Below, one piece after another: positions 4,523 to 5,435 of a stretch of 5,435 bases of DNA. Numbering within the stretch: the stretch's first letter is position 1; every line of letters starts with the position of its first letter. Made by a program: the position numbers and the translations under genes. The DNA comes from Cytophagales bacterium (GTDB lineage: Bacteria > Bacteroidota > Bacteroidia > Cytophagales > 172606-1). The notes beneath the pieces are model-generated. The model saw only the letters and a list, made by a program, of their open reading frames with translations. It searched no databases and was not told the DNA's origin. Location: positions 1 to 5,435 of the forward strand of contig JALOMD010000264.1 in NCBI GenBank assembly GCA_025455595.1. Reading direction: 5' to 3'.

Positions 4523-5375
4523 GAAAATCTACCGTACCCACACGCACATTCTCATTGAACACGACGGCATCGTTTACGACTCGCCGTACCACGACTGGGA
4601 CACGCTGGTGAACCGCGATGACCTGTACGAGTTTCTGCAACTGACGCTGCGCAACAAATACCCGATGGGCGTGGCCAGTTTGTTGGAGCAACACACGCTG
4701 CTGCCGCCCATCGGCACGCAGGAGGTGTGGGCGGCAGGCGTGACGTACATCCGCAGCAAAGTGGCCCGCATGGAGGAATCGAAAGGTTCGGGCGGGGATA
4801 CGTTTTACGACAAGGTCTATGAGGCGGCGCGGCCTGAGCTGTTTTTCAAGTCAACCGTGCAGCGGGTGACGGGGCACAACGGCTACGTGCGCATCCGCAA
4901 GGATTCGACTTGGAACGTGCCCGAGCCGGAACTGACGCTTTTTGTCTCGGCGGGCGGCAAAATCGTGGGCTACACCGTCGGCAACGACATGAGTTCGCGC
5001 AGCATCGAAGGCGAAAACCCGTTGTACTTGCCGCAAGCCAAGGTCTATGACGGTTGCGCGGCACTGGGGCCGTGCCTGTACGTACCCGCGCAGCCGCTTC
5101 CGCCGGACACGGCCATCCAACTGGAAGTGAAACGGAACAAACACGCGGTCTTTTACGGCAAAACCGCACTCGACCAAATGAAACGCCGCCCCGACGAGCT
5201 GGTTGAGTACCTCTTCCGCGAGTGTTCGTTCCCGCAAGGCTGCTACTTGATGACGGGCACGGGCATCGTTCCGCCCTCAGATTTCACGCTGCAAACCGGC
5301 GACGAGATTTTCATTCGCATCGAGCCAATCGGCATTCTGCGCAGCGTGGTGGAGGAGCATTCGGTGGCGGTGTAA
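4521..5375 (+). CDS. Fumarylacetoacetate hydrolase-family protein
   Basis: This encodes 284 residues of a probably cytosolic, divalent-metal-dependent enzyme of the FAH superfamily, which acts on 2-keto acids with a nearby carbonyl or hydroxyl. The N-terminal part (about 1-65) is a small lead domain. The catalytic domain begins at EVWAAGVTY (68-76). The metal ligands can be read as Glu135 and Glu137 in PEPELT and Asp156 in GNDMSSR. Lys174 and Asp177 lie in QAKVYDGCAALGP, a conserved active-site strand. The C-terminus keeps TGTGIVPP (245-252) and the TGDEIFI strand that closes the fold. The pattern VWAAGVTYxRS with RPELFFK resembles the branch containing 2-dehydro-3-deoxy-D-arabinonate dehydratase of oxidative pentose breakdown, but true substrates vary widely here and I do not assign one. 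The ATG at 4521 is the first good start. The gene lies 77 nt after the CAT-like gene, on the same strand, possibly co-transcribed. Confidence 0.9.
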   Translation: MKIYRTHTHILIEHDGIVYDSPYHDWDTLVNRDDLYEFLQLTLRNKYPMGVASLLEQHTLLPPIGTQEVWAAGVTYIRSKVARMEESKGSGGDTFYDKVYEAARPELFFKSTVQRVTGHNGYVRIRKDSTWNVPEPELTLFVSAGGKIVGYTVGNDMSSRSIEGENPLYLPQAKVYDGCAALGPCLYVPAQPLPPDTAIQLEVKRNKHAVFYGKTALDQMKRRPDELVEYLFRECSFPQGCYLMTGTGIVPPSDFTLQTGDEIFIRIEPIGILRSVVEEHSVAV

Positions 5376-5378
5376 AAG

Positions 5379-5410
5379 CCCCACCCCGGCCCTCCCCAAG
5401 GGGAGGGTGA
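5379..5410. repeat. Half-unit of the CCCCTCTCC palindromic repeat family
   Basis: CCCTCCCC (5390-5397) pairs with GGGGAGGG (5400-5407) around AA. The flanks CCCCACCCCGG and TGA line up, with small gaps, with the left end of the element at 3639-3677. The repeat starts 3 nt after the stop codon of the FAH-family gene. The opposite end, if there is one, lies beyond the window. No T-run follows, so it is not a typical plus-strand terminator. The final 25 bases hold nothing I recognise. Confidence 0.6.
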
Positions 5411-5435
5411 AAAGTTGGGAAAACGGAAATCGAAG

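Noticed and set aside
4851..5237. Minus-strand open frames antisense to the FAH-family gene
   Set aside because: They are shadows of a well-supported coding sequence and lack any recognisable domain.

Overview
The window looks like a chromosomal segment from a member of the Bacteroidota. I infer the phylum from three things. There is a match to the Bacteroidota -7 promoter consensus (TAnnTTTG) in front of the largest gene. No start codon has a recognisable Shine-Dalgarno sequence. The intergenic regions carry short palindromes, GCGGAT 9-mers and heptanucleotide repeats of a kind I associate with this phylum. The genus cannot be told from the sequence.

Layout, left to right. Positions 1-109 hold three small perfect palindromes and a partial fourth, spaced about 30 nt apart. 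They run into a strong 19-bp bidirectional terminator (109-150). That terminator closes a minus-strand gene (170-709) for a small TerB-like helical protein. A divergent intergenic region (710-1111) contains a well-placed promoter for pruA (1112-2740), which encodes the NAD-dependent L-glutamate gamma-semialdehyde (P5C) dehydrogenase of proline breakdown. Three more plus-strand genes follow: a HAD-superfamily hydrolase (2936-3628), a chloramphenicol-acetyltransferase-fold protein (3817-4443) and a fumarylacetoacetate-hydrolase-family protein (4521-5375).

The genes are ordinary metabolic or housekeeping types, and nothing shows that they form one pathway. PruA and the FAH-family protein both belong to families of carbon catabolism, but the link is loose. 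The gaps between the plus-strand genes (195, 188 and 77 bases) hold repeats, so a single operon is possible but not shown.

The most interesting material is intergenic. Each of the last three genes is preceded, right up to its ATG, by a degenerate 7-nt tandem repeat. The repeat unit differs in each case (ATTCTGA-like, ACTGAAA-like, AGCCAAT-like). The pruA stop codon lies inside a 126-nt inverted pair of 9-nt repeat arrays (NNCGCGGAT). A 143-bp MITE-like element with 24-bp terminal inverted repeats lies between the HAD and CAT-like genes, and a half-copy of the same family follows the last gene. I found no tRNA, rRNA, CRISPR array, transposase gene or phage gene.
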